Positions 51,940 through 64,000 of a stretch of DNA of 64,000 nt are shown here, piece after piece. The notes below the pieces were generated by a model. The model was not told the DNA's origin and made no database searches. It saw only the letters and a list, made by a program, of their open reading frames with translations. Position 1 is the stretch's first letter. Each line of letters begins with the position of its first letter. The stretch comes from Camarhynchus parvulus. Lineage: Eukaryota; Chordata; Aves; Passeriformes; Thraupidae. The stretch is taken from positions 32,774,352 to 32,838,351 of the forward strand of contig NC_044601.1 in the NCBI RefSeq assembly GCF_901933205.1, given 5' to 3'. The position numbers and the translations under genes are program-made.

Positions 51940-51984
51940 TGTGTGTGTGTGTGCGTGTGTGTGTGTGTGTGTGTGTTTGTGTGT
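51940..51984 (+). repeat. (GT)n microsatellite
   Basis: About 22 GT dinucleotides with two interruptions (a GC and a TT), 45 bases in all. Such alternating purine-pyrimidine tracts are usually polymorphic in length. Confidence 0.95.
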
Positions 51985-54900
51985 AAACCCACATTAATTT
52001 CTTCTTTGTATTTGGAATGTGTAACCAAATATACATTTTCAGTGTGTTCCAGAGATAAGGAGTTTTTCTAGGACCTGCTTTCAGGCCCACAATAGAGCAC
52101 AAGGGTACTTCAGAAGTCTCCAAATATTTGAAGACTTTACCCAAGATTGAACTAGACTGTCTGGAATATGTCCACAACCAGTTAAAGCTTTAGAGAAAGA
52201 GATTAGAAAAGATATGTCTGTGTTCTTTGTGTTTTCAAATGAGAATACTCTCCGGTTTTCCTTAGTGCAGGAGTGTTTGGCCAGAATCCTTAGGGGATAA
52301 CTGAGTAGCCAAACCACATGCTAGTTTACTGAGATACTACTAGAAGAATGAATAAATAATGGGCAGATAAATAATTGAGTCATATGTTTTTGGGATTTTT
52401 TTTTTGTGATCTTGTAAACAAAGATTGAAGGTAGTCATTGGGGAAATCTTATCTTGTACTTGGGATTCATTCCATTAAAAGTATTTTCTTCTGAAGTGAC
52501 TATATGAATAAGATCATACAAGCTTTGTTAATTCCATCTGTATTTCAAAGGTGTAGATCATGCAAGCTGGGTGTTGTTCTGGCTGGGCACAGAATATCCT
52601 GGCTCAGGGCAGTTGTGAACATTAACCTTTCATCCAGTCTTCCTATATGCCCTTATTAAAGGTTTATAAAAAGAAAATTAGACTAACAGGCTACTATGAT
52701 CCAATACAGATTAATATGAAATTGGTTACTTGTGTGCATTCCAAAGTCTGAGAGCAGGACTAGCAGGAAGGAAGCACTGTGTGTTAGTGCATGCACTGAT
52801 GTGAATGACCTTAGCAGGGTGAAAGGAAGCAAGGGTTTGCTCTCCTCTGGCCTTCCCCTCTGCATTATGACAAAACTGAATTCTTTTGTGCTCCTTCCCT
52901 TTCCACTATAAAGAACAGGAATAATGAGACCTGCTCCACCTAGGATCAAGTTGCTCCCCTCCCTGTTGAGATCTAGAGACTGACATTCATCTCCTATAGC
53001 CCAGTGGGGAGCTCTCACCTGAAGTCTACTCTGAACTGATTTTTTCTCCAGATGCTGCAGGAAGGGTACCAATCAATAGTTAAATATTCTTGGGCATTTT
53101 GTGTTAAAACACATTTAAGATCTGTTAGGCAAATTTCTTTACACTTATCTTTTAATTTTATCAGCTGGCAGAATGAAGATTAGATCTTTGGGAACAGCTT
53201 TGGTGGGAGTCTTGGCCCATCCTATGAGAAGGGGACCATAATTGTAGTGATGACAAGCTGTGGTCTGACCTGGTTATTGCCCAGGTGACTGTCCAACGCT
53301 GCTTGTTTGTAATCTCTATGTCACATCACAAGACCGAGGTAAACCCGTAGCCATGGGCATTGTGTGGGAAGAGATTTTGCAAGCGCATTAGCTCATGATC
53401 TCTGGCACCCATGCTACAACTTTGGCACCCTGAGCATTGTCCATTGTCCTCTTTTGCTGCTCCTGAGCCCTGCAAAATGTTGCAATGCCCTGGCAGGATG
53501 CACAACAGGGCTTGCCTGTTGTACTGCCATGAGGTCTTCCCTTGGTGAGGTACTGCGCACTTCCATTTCCAATTTGCTGTTCCCCTTTACAGAAATGCTC
53601 CAAGGGAAGAGCATTTGAAAGTGAGGAGGCACACTGCTACCCAGGGTCTATGTATCTAGTAGGCAATGTCATAATTTCCTAGTCCTTTAATTAATGACAG
53701 GTCATTCAATGATGGCAAAGGAAACATACTCTTGAGTTTCAGAGTCTGCATGTACTCTGTGTTCAAAGACCATGGCTTCTGTTTCTTAAACGAAAATGTG
53801 GAAGTAAGAGTGAGAATAAAAAATTGTGGCGCACTAAACTGTTCATGCATACAGTGGGAAGCAGTTAAATATACACTGATATATGATATATACGTGTGTG
53901 TATGTCTATTGACATGTATACATATAAATACACACTGGTATAGTGTGTGTTTCAAGCCAGCCAATTGCTCACCCAAAAGATATAGTATGTCCTTTTTAGA
54001 CAAAACATTCTGAAGCAGAACATTGCTCTTTTTAACTAGAAAGAAAACAAAATTCTATTTTGGAACAGATTTGACTTTTATCAATAACTTCAGAGTCATT
54101 GCTCTCTTTTCTGTGTAGTATTTGCTATTCCTATTTCCATCAAACATTCCTCATCACAACACAACTCAGAAAAACTTGGAGGAAAGCCACCAGACAGAAA
54201 CACACTTTGAGGCAAAAGGAACATTAAAAGTGTTATAGTTTCATCCTCTTTGAAAAAAATGCTTATAACAATGTGTTTGGAAAAGCTATTGGACTTTCAG
54301 CACTCACTTTCAGGAAAGAGACAATGTCTCTTCTGTTACTCACATTTATCTGCCAAGAATCTTTTATGAAAGATCACAGGAGACCTTTTTTTCCAAGGTT
54401 GTAGATTACACAAATAGATTGTTTTATGTAATTTTAGAGGTGAACTAAATGGGAGCTGAAACTGCTGAGTGTCTCTGAAAACCATGCCAATTTTGCTTAG
54501 GTAATTCACTTGCATTCTTTCACATCTGAAACTTTAGCTTGGGTCTTAAATATCTTGAGAGTATTTATACAAATCTGAATCTGTGTCAGAGTACTTTTTC
54601 TGGAGTTTTTCAGCAGTATATTTCAGGTTATCTCATCATTACTTCAGCATTTCTTGAGAACTTAAGCAGGAACAGCATGTAGAATGTGGATTTTACATCT
54701 GTCTTCAAAGTGACTTAGAGTGAACATAGTGGATGTAGTGAGATGAGGTGAGTTTCAGCAAGTGCAAAAAGCATTCCTTCCTGCTTGTACTCTTCTCCCT
54801 CAGTATGCGGGTCATGTACAATGCATGGTGCAGAATCATTGATGTAATTTTCAATTCCAACAACATGTTATGATGATCTGTAAAGATTCAGTCATCAGAA

Positions 54901-57900
54901 AGCATTCCAAATAATAGTTCCATTTTAAAACACAGGAGAGTCAACACCATTTGTTATACCTACAGAACAACAAATCTGCATGGTTGTGACTTCTCTGAAA
55001 ATTAGTATCTTCCTATGCAGAAAGAAAGGGATCAGCTCACAAGACATTAAAGTATGAACCATTTTTGTTGCAGACAGATTAATTTAGATCAATAAGCAAG
55101 CACACTTGATGTAAGTGCTTTTGGTGTTTTTGTTTTTGGTAGTTTTTTGTGGGTTTTGGGGTGTTTTTTTGTTTTGTGGATTTGGGGTTTTTTTTGCTTT
55201 TGTTTGGTTTTTTTTAATAGTAATATTGACTTCTTCAAGAATATTAAATTGTTATTGTTTGGTAAGAACCTAAACATTTTAATTATCAAATTAATGAACT
55301 TAGTTTTGAGATTTATATTAAAGGCTAACAAAAACCTAATTATGCACCTGTGCATATTTATTAAACAGTTTGTAGATAATTTTGTTAAAAATAAGAAATG
55401 ATGCATTTCTAAGTTACTCTGTGATTATTCTTTTTTATGACTGATGCCAAACTGCTTCTGAACAGAGCAGAAATTCACTTAAAATGAACACAAATGGTGT
55501 TTAAAAAAGTATTTCTATTAACTAATAGCACTACCATAAATGTATTTGTTATGTAAAGCATTTTCTAAAGTTTAATTATTATTTAGACACTAAATGAATG
55601 TATCTAGTCAAGCAATTAAATGGTGTGTACAGTAATGAAAATGAAAGAATTTTTCTCATCACCAAGACCTTCTACTAGAACATCTAAGGTTCAATAGCCT
55701 ATTTTCATATAAATTGAAAAAGTTCTAGATTGTGGTGTTGCTTTTTTTCTTAATGTCCCATTCAGGCTATCAGTAGTATTGTGCATTGGTCTGAATTAGT
55801 TGGATAAACTGAATAAGATGTTCTCTCTTTATTGAAAGACAAATTTCTCACCATCCCAGTATTACTTGGGGAGTTGCCTGGCTGTGCATTTGGTTTTTAA
55901 AACCTTGGTGGAAAACAGATCTTGTTTCTTACTTGAGAAAGGAAATTTAGTGAGCTTAAGGGTTTTGTGTTTTAATTTGCAAGTCTTTATAGGATCTCCA
56001 CACAATTCTGATATTCTCTTATATAATTTTAATTTTGCAATGCATAAATGCTACCTTTCTGAATATGGGCATGCAAGAAATTAATTGTTTTATCTAATGT
56101 AAAATTGAGAGTAATCTGTATTAAGTAAAGTTTAAAATTATTTCATATGCTCTGGGTTTCATGCACTTATAAATCACTTAAATTAGAGAGACCTGAGAAA
56201 ATAATGAAGTTGCATACATTTTTTGACAAATATAAGTACCTTCTCTTGGCATACCATTCACTTTTAAGTAAATCAATGAATATTAGAGAAGATTTAGGCT
56301 TTTACAGAAGTAAATTCTGAGTATTTTAGCGCAGGTGTGGCCTTAGAAGTTTATCTTGGCAATATTCAGGTTGTGATGAAGTCAGTTCTATGTAGTTGTA
56401 TGCAAATGGTTCCTTTCAACTTTGCCTATTAGCCAAATTCTACAGATAATTATTGACTCAATTTTATATCTGGACAAGGTAATAACATTGATTCTTATTG
56501 AACTGAAATATTCCTTTTGAGAATAATTTTTTTAAAATGTAATTCAAATTAGAAAAGCTATTTTTTTTCTCCAGATAAAGCAATGAAATGTTGCATTCAT
56601 TTAAAAATGTTCAAAATCCCTTAGGTATTTGCTATTTCTTGCGCTGGACGTCATTTGCACACTTATCTTCAATATGAAATGGCATTAAAAAAAATCTGAA
56701 AACCACTTCCAGTTTCTTCCTGTGAAGTGCACTGTATTACTCTACATTTATTTGCCCAAAGATAGTTTACTTTGTGCAAACAAACTATGTGCATGGGATA
56801 TTCTTAGTATTTATAGATGCACAGTTAGCAAGCATGCTTCAAGTCAAGGACAACCTAAGTGCATTTAATTTGAAAATTTTGTCTCATTTTTGCAACATAG
56901 GAATAACATGGGAACTGTCTTGAAAATAAAACCAGAATATTTCCTATTAAATAGGCAACAAGATAAACAGGAGGTCTCTTTTTTAGAGCAAATAGAAGAC
57001 TGGCCTTTTGCGTTTCCCCTTTACCAAGACAATATATAACCTACTTGGCGTCCTTTCACGATGATTAATTTACAAAGCATTAGTGTGAAAGGGCTATGCG
57101 AAGCCATATTTAAAGAATTAAATATGTTCTGATGAAAAAATGCTTTTGATGCCTTCTGACTGCTGTGTTTTCAGCAGTTACAGAAGTGCTAACTTTTGTA
57201 AGAAAATATACATAATACCTTATGAAGTAGGACTTCTGAAGAACAGAAATTATATGAAAATAATTAGCATGAAAGTTAATAACAAGATGAAATACTCCTT
57301 TAATATAAAATAGCTAATTAAAAGTGATGTTAAAGTATACTGTGGTTTGCTATCAGTATGCACCAAGTCTCAGTATGGCATGAGGACAGGGGCCTCTTTG
57401 TCAATAGACTGAAAACTCAGCTCACAAGAATCTGAGAACTGTTTCAAAGCTTGTTTTGGTGTCTTTCACCCCAGTTCTGCTTGCTTGCTAAAGTTGACAT
57501 CTGGATAGCCAAGATGGGCTGAATATTTTCCATGCTGTAGTAACAAGTAGCTACCAGGGTACAGTCTTGACCACAGGGCATGGGAGCAGAGAGGATGCTG
57601 CTGCTGTGTCTGGGGTCTGGGATCCTTGACAAATACATCCAACTGCATGGATACTTGCCTGAATAAAAACTTTTTTCTTCACAAAACAAAGAAACAGAGG
57701 AAATGCTGGTTATCAGCAAATGTCCAAGAAGTAGATACTTTTCCAGAATAATTTGTGGCTTGCAGACTACTAGTGGTTTTTGTCAGTTTGTCTGATAGAA
57801 TCTTCGATCATCTCCAGAGAGAAGAACTTCAACCACTGAACTCATACGTGTTGGATGAAGAAGCATCTTCTCCTGTTTGCTCTGAAATTGCCACCTACTA

Positions 57901-60900
57901 ACTTCTTATGAAGTTCACCAGTTCTTAAACAGGGAATTATTAATACATTTCCACTGATTGTGATAATATAAAATTATGCTGTGCCCTATCTGATCTGTTA
58001 CATGCTTTATCATAAGCAGGCAGTATTGTTTTTAATACCTGGACAAATATAAGACCCTTAAATTGAGAATCGGTGTAGGAATCAGTATAACCAACATAGA
58101 TTTGATATATCTTTGCTATACAAGTATCTTTCTGTGAATTAAGGAGACCAAGAGCATATCTGGAATTTGAAATTTCTGGCAGAATACCTGGGTATGTGAC
58201 AAGTACCATCTAGCACATTGGTTAAAGACATTAATACAGAAAATTTGCTAACTACTGACTCAGATTTGGAAACTGGATGTCTGTGTTTAGTGACTTTGCA
58301 ATTGCCTCAAATTTAGTTATTTTTAAAATTACCTAAAAGGGATGTGATCCCCTGAAAATTCCAAAGGTTATTTGTATTTAGTGAGTTAATGCTTATAGAA
58401 ATGTGTATTATGTAGTAATAACTGTAATTATTACATCTAAGGACTCAGGAACTTGTTTTAAACATAGTTTCTTGATGAAATTATCATTATGCAATCTCTA
58501 CTTGTCTTTCTTTTTTGCTTAAGAAAGTTGAATCTGTTGACCAATTTTTATCAGCTTTGGAATAGACATCTCAAAGGACTTTTCCTTTAATGTCTGTTGA
58601 AATTAGTGTCTGAAACAACATAGGAGGAAGGTGGGAAGAGACTTGAGTCCCTGTAATAGGTGAGTTTTCCCTACAAGGACACAAGATATTTGGCAGAAGT
58701 GGTCCAGCCGACTCAGGTGCACATGTAGGTGGACTGGTACCATGAGCACACACTCAGCTCCCCCTGAGGAGTTGCAATATGACCTGTCTGTGGCCTGTTA
58801 GAAGAGACGAAGGAGAGCACTGTGGAAGAAGAGTCTGTAACAGGTTCAAAATTTTGGCTGGTCTTGGCAAGCTGGATTTTATTCCTTCTATTGATTAACA
58901 ACTTTGAGGGCCTAAAGGCAATGTTATAAAGGTCATTGCAAGACATGGAAAGAAGACATGTTAGAAAAATCCCAACAAGAAAACCAAACAACAAGAGAAC
59001 CCACCAGCATCAGCAGGGAAACCTGTAGGAGAATTCTGGTGGAGCATCTCAAGAGAAAAATTTGTTTTAATGAAGAAAATGACAAAGTTTGGGTTCCACA
59101 TACTGGATGTACCCGTGCTACAGAATTCATAACTATTTTTACGAAGTCAAAGGTATGTATTTTGTAAACATCAAACCACATCACAAAAATTTCAGCTGTT
59201 CAGCAAAATAAGTTCACTAAACTTATCTGCAGCAATATGTTGCATATATATGAAATCTAATATTTACTCTGCAGAGCAATAGCCATAAAACCACATTTTG
59301 CTAGGAAAAGAACTATTTTAAAAGATATTCCATCCAAACACCTACACTACTTTCCTTGGAGTATGGATTGATGCTATGTTAAAGAGCAGTCAAGCCTGGT
59401 GCTACCCTAAGCATCTCCCCTGCTGCTGTGGAAAGGACACATCCTGCACCACAGCTCACAAGACAAGCCTGATGCTTTGCACATGAATCATTAGAGTGTT
59501 TAATGAAGACATAATGGAGTTGGACAGGAAAGTGTCTTGGGATTACTATTTAGACACCTAATCCTTGGCTAAATTACTGTATAGTTCATCTCTTACTGGA
59601 TATGGCCTATAATCACAATGAACTCTTTTGGTGCATCTTTAAATACAGAGGGAACAAGATGATGATATTTTTCTACATCCTGTATTTTCCTTCCCTTTCA
59701 GACTTTCTTAAGGTTTTCCTGAAAAGCTTTTCAAGGGCAAGTGAAAGGAGTCTAAAATTATACTTTTGGCATGAATCACACACACAACTATTCAGATGAA
59801 ATTTTAGTTGTATAAGCAATTTTTTTTCCAGTCATGTCATCTTCAGCTCAGGAGCCAGATGATAAAATATTTGCCCATCCTGTGTTCTTGATATACAAAG
59901 CAATGTCACTGCCAGTGTAAAACAGATTTAAAATGCAGTTTCATTTTTTTTTGGTATGGTCTGCCTTCTTTAAAATGTGTTTAACTTTCCCAGGCATTGC
60001 TGTTTGCATTGCAGATAGTGAAGGCAAAAACCTTCAATGTATCTCTTTATGGAAATAATAATTTTATAAAACCTATCTCCTTCACAAAATGTTTCAGCAA
60101 TCCCTATGTTCTAAGTGCCTCAGAAGCACAGTCATGTACAATTGATAGCAGCTGAAAATAGTTCCACATATCCTATTACAGTTCTAGAGTTAATATCTCA
60201 ATGATGTGTTATAGATTTGAATTTCAAGAAGGCAGTTATTTTGTCATGATAAAAACATTTCTGGACACGATTATGGAACATAAAATTCAGCTCAGGGTTG
60301 TGTTGATATATGATGTGTATAAAAAAGTAAATCAAATCAGGTTGATAATTTCTTTTCAATATAAATTGTATAGAAAAGGGGAGAAATATTTCGCTAGGAA
60401 AGACAAAACACACTGTGTTTCTACCTTTCATTCTTCAAGACAGAATGCTGAAAATATAAAATGTGATTTCATAGTGTTATATGCACTGCTTTTGGAAATG
60501 CTCATATTCTTTACAATATTTGTAACCACCAAAAAACTCCATGCCTATGCACCCCAGCTGTACTTCAGTACATCCAGCTGCATTTTATAGTGTGAATTAG
60601 AATCGAGTCTGCCTCATTTTCATCCATGTGCTAAATTGTAGTCTGCAGACCAAAGCTAATCCACAAACATTTATTTTGAAAATTAAATTCACACACTAAA
60701 ACCTAAAGGGTGAAAATCTACACCACAGAATGTTTAAATATCATGTGCTTAGTGAAAGCATCTTTGACAAGAGGCTGGTTTCCAGCTATGTGCCTAGATA
60801 GACACATAGACTTCAACATATGCAATCCACAGTGCACTTTAATATGTATGATCTGCTTTGCCACATCTTGGTTATACTTGAATTTTTAAAAACATGTTCA

Positions 60901-63813
60901 GACTTCAGGGTGTGTATGAAATATGAATGCTAGCAAGAATGCAAAACCTTTTCTTATTCACATTTCCTTTGAAAACCAGCAAGGTCACTGATGCAGAATT
61001 TAATATAAAAGAAGGGATAGTTAATATTGGACTATGAAATGCTTTTTCTCCATGGAGGTATGCTGATTGAGACACTTACTGGGTTTCTAGTAAGCGCTGG
61101 GCACTAAGGGTCTGTAAAGGTCTTTCTCATTTAGCACCTTCTTTGCCTAGTCTGTCTCTAACAAGATGCTGTTCTGCTCTCCTGATGCCTGTGTTTCAAA
61201 GAAGTGGCCTAGGGATAGCTTTCACTTCTAAGTACTAATCAAAGCCAGGGTCTCTTTGTTTTATGTGAAAACTGTTTAATGCTTCTGCCATCCAACTCCT
61301 TGAGCAAAATTTTTGGTTATGTGACATTTAAAAAACATAGCTTTTATGTCATGTCTTCTCTTAACCAGCCACTGTGGAAGAATTGTGCAAATATCATGCT
61401 TAAAGTACTTGGTGCGCTCTGTAGCAAGCCAATAGCGACTTTCATAAATTCTGTCTCACAGCTCTGTAATATTATCAGGTTTAAAACGAAGCTTTATTTT
61501 ATGCCATAAAGTTAATAAGACCAAAGGAAATAAAAAATTGTGTGGAATTAAAAAAAAAATCAGGTCTGGATTCTTTGGGTTGCTGCTACCCTTGCTCTGG
61601 GTTCTTTGTTAATAAAGTAATGCCAACTAACATCATTGATTCCATGGGGCTGGGGACAATCACCAGCCAAAAATCACTGAATGGTGCAACACAGAGGTCA
61701 CTTGGCAGGGTCTTGCAACATCAAATACTATGTCTCTCTTGCAAGTCAGTAGTATCTGGAGAAGGAACACTGATGAGACGATGCTGACGAGTATGACAAG
61801 CCTTTTGCCAAGCATCCTCACAAAGGACGTGGCTGCTGCCCCTTCCCTGTGCACTCCTTCTATCTATCAGAGGAGAACCTGGAAAAGCTGGATGGCACTG
61901 GCTGGAAAAGTAATGCCTGGTGTAGCTGGCTGTGTGTAGGCAGGAGTCAGACACAGGGAGGAATGAGGAGAGGATGGACTGTAGGTAAACCAGGGAGCTC
62001 ATCTTAGGCTGACGTGTGGGAAGAAGAAAAGCTGCAGCAGATGTGAAACGCAGTCAGTGAGAAAAACAGGCAGGTCAGAAGGAGCAGCTGTGAATGCACA
62101 GGGACCATGTGTTGCAGCATTTGTCAAGGGCCACAAGAAAGACCTGTCAGTGGCTGAACTGTAAAAAATAGGCCAGACATAATTTTTAAGACTGAATAGG
62201 TAGAAGAAAAATGTTTCTATGTAATAACAATATAATGTAAAAAAACTGAAGCCAAACTGTAGATATGATTAACTGGAACCAGATTTCTTGCTGGTCATTT
62301 CACTTTGTAATACAAATGTTAGGTTGTCTCCACATGAAGCTCACTGAATTTGAATATGTTGAATATATTGAAACAAAATGGAACAATTATTATGAAAACA
62401 AAGATGTTTGTAGAAGAGATGTTGCTGCTAATGAAGCTGTGATGTGCAAAAGCTCAAATAAGTCTTAAAATTTTTGTCTTTTAACAGTTTATATGTATAC
62501 TTCAACAAGGTACTTGCGATTTTTACACCATATGAGATGCCCCTATATTTTTAAAAAGAGAAATTAGTTCAAAGTATTGATATTTGTCAGTATAGGATCT
62601 ATTCCTCCCAAACTGTGTGACTAGCACTTCATTTAGAAAGTATGTAACACCTGTACAGCTGGAACAGGTTTGAAAATATTTGTATTTTCGTTTTTTCCTT
62701 CTGGAGCAAAAGAGGAATCAGTTCTACTGGAACCTCTGTGGGACTGGCCACAGGGAATGGCATGATTCTTTGTTACAGCCTGTATCCTAGCATACAGCTG
62801 TAATTCTATTATTTCTCTGTCACTTAGCAGCTTTTGTTTGGATTTGAAACCCAGCGAATTTTTAAAAGGTATAAATTTGTTATGGAGCTTTAATATTGAC
62901 TTGTGCTGTGTAGTTCTAATTAAGTATTCCCAGAAATACTCTAAAATGGTATTGTGTTTGTTGTGTTCCTGGGTTTGCTTGTTGTTTTTTTTTTTAAGGG
63001 AGAAAAAAAATCATGGCTGCTATTTTCCACTCACCTAAAAGCTCTTTTGTGATTATAATTCATATTATTCAGGCTCGTACTGACCACACAGTAAATAATG
63101 TTTAATTGCCTTTGATTACAAAGAAGGAAAAAATAACTCTAGCAATTATATATTTTGTTAGCACTGCTGCAAAATACAAGAAGAGTACTTGCTGATTCCC
63201 TAATGACTTGGGATCCCACAAAATGTATTATTCTTCACCATGTTTATCAGATCTAAATTCAGTGTCGGACAGGGAGGAGGAGTGGCTTACTGGGAAAAAG
63301 AATATTTCAGGCAGGAGCAATTGTATTTTTTTCCTGTAATAAAGAATAAAAAATGTGATGCAGTCTAATATGGTAGTTTATAACAGGAGGAGAAAGAATG
63401 AGTGAAGTCTGGAACCACCGGTCTGGAGAAATGTGAGAAGCTAGAAAAAACATTTGGAAGCTTGAAAAAAATTATTTTCATTGTGCAGACATTAATGTCT
63501 CTACATAAATTTCAAGATCCCTAGGCACCTCTATTCAAATATCCACAGGAACGATTTTTGGACTTTTCTGTGAATATCCAATCCAAGGGAGTTTGTAGCT
63601 TTGGTGACATTTTAAAATAGGCAGGTCATAGAAAGTTCAGTAGGAAAAATCCAATGTTTTTCAAACAGCCCTTTTCTGTGGGAGACAAGCTCCAAGAAGA
63701 ATTAATGGTGTCCTCTCTTTCTAAACACTGTTAAAGGCTTTCTGTAAGAGAAGCTCAGTATACAGATATGGAGAATATCAACCTGTTCATTTTCCTTTTA
63801 TAATGAATCCTTT
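51985..63813. other. Intergenic DNA, no gene found
   Basis: AT-rich sequence without recognisable exons, RNA genes or clear transposable elements. A G+T tract lies at about 55112-55218, and a mixed TA/TG-rich patch at about 53878-53935. The section 61560-62110 is somewhat richer in GC and has overlapping open frames on both strands, none recognisable. Confidence 0.65.
55112..55218 (+). repeat. Strand-asymmetric G+T-rich tract
   Basis: About 105 bases almost entirely of T and G, with several GGG/GGGG runs separated by T tracts (for example GTGGGTTTTGGGGTG). On the minus strand it is A/C-rich and yields a Lys-rich artefactual open frame. Confidence 0.85.
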
Positions 63814-63847
63814 TCATTTAGTACTTATCATCATTTAGTACTTACCA
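63814..63847 (+). repeat. 17-bp tandem duplication
   Basis: TCATTTAGTACTTATCA is followed directly by TCATTTAGTACTTACCA, two 17-bp units differing at one base. Confidence 0.9.
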
Positions 63848-64000
63848 TGATGGGGAAAAGGTGACCAAAGATTCCTTTGATGCGAAGCCTGGCCTTATAA
63901 GTACAAAGTAAAAAATCTTCTGAAAATGGAAATATTTTCCTGATTTCTCTGTTCTGGTACAAGAATGCTATGGTACAAGCATCTGTATGATAAACTATAG

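Noticed and set aside
55089..55406. Minus-strand Lys-rich 105-codon frame
   Set aside because: It is produced by the G+T-rich tract read on the opposite strand; low complexity, not a protein.
33916..64000. NFIL3 coding exon
   Set aside because: NFIL3 is encoded in one exon of more than 450 codons with a bZIP region. No long open frame or bZIP-like sequence exists in this interval.

Overview
The window is vertebrate, and almost certainly avian, genomic DNA. It is AT-rich, with long introns, canonical GT-AG splice sites and several CR1 LINE copies of the type that dominates bird genomes, plus a compact retroviral-type solo LTR. There is no sign of prokaryotic organisation: no operons, ribosome binding sites, tRNAs or CRISPR arrays.

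The only protein-coding gene I can support is the 3' two-thirds of ROR2, a Wnt5a-binding receptor tyrosine kinase-like orphan receptor, on the + strand. Six exons are present, matching exons 4-9 of the nine-exon vertebrate gene: 735-765 (31 nt, linker after the Ig domain), 21611-21738 (start of the Frizzled cysteine-rich domain), 25139-25453 (rest of that domain), 27150-27395 (kringle), 29022-29224 (transmembrane) and 30885-32327 (kinase, whole C-terminal tail, stop). All splice phases agree and the joined frame is open, about 788 residues, as expected for this part of a roughly 943-residue protein. Signal peptide and Ig exons lie upstream of the window. The 3' UTR runs from 32328 to a probable poly(A) site near 33915, with alternative signals at 33376 and 34208-34224.

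Layout: 1-734 end of intron 3; 766-21610 intron 4 (20.8 kb; carries most of the recognisable repeats: CR1 copies at 1289-2025, 2136-2700, 8815-9215/9716-10000 and about 10011-10064, a 97-bp inverted repeat around 2026-2901, a MIR-type SINE near 5818, and a solo LTR at 9216-9709 nested in a CR1); 21739-30884 introns 5-8 with exons 5-8; 30885-33915 last exon and 3' UTR, which contains an ancient amniote-type CR1 fragment; 33916-64000 about 30 kb of intergenic DNA in which I find no gene, only microsatellites, small duplications, hairpins and isolated transcription-factor-like palindromes. In other vertebrates the gene beyond the ROR2 3' end is NFIL3; its single coding exon is not in this window.

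I did not find a clearly new biological system. The observations most worth checking are the LTR-in-CR1 nesting with a 6-bp target duplication, the 97-bp inverted repeat around a CR1 reverse-transcriptase fragment, the ancient CR1 in the ROR2 3' UTR, a perfect 17-bp hairpin in intron 4, a recent 38-bp duplication, and several GC-richer islands that resemble no repeat I can name.
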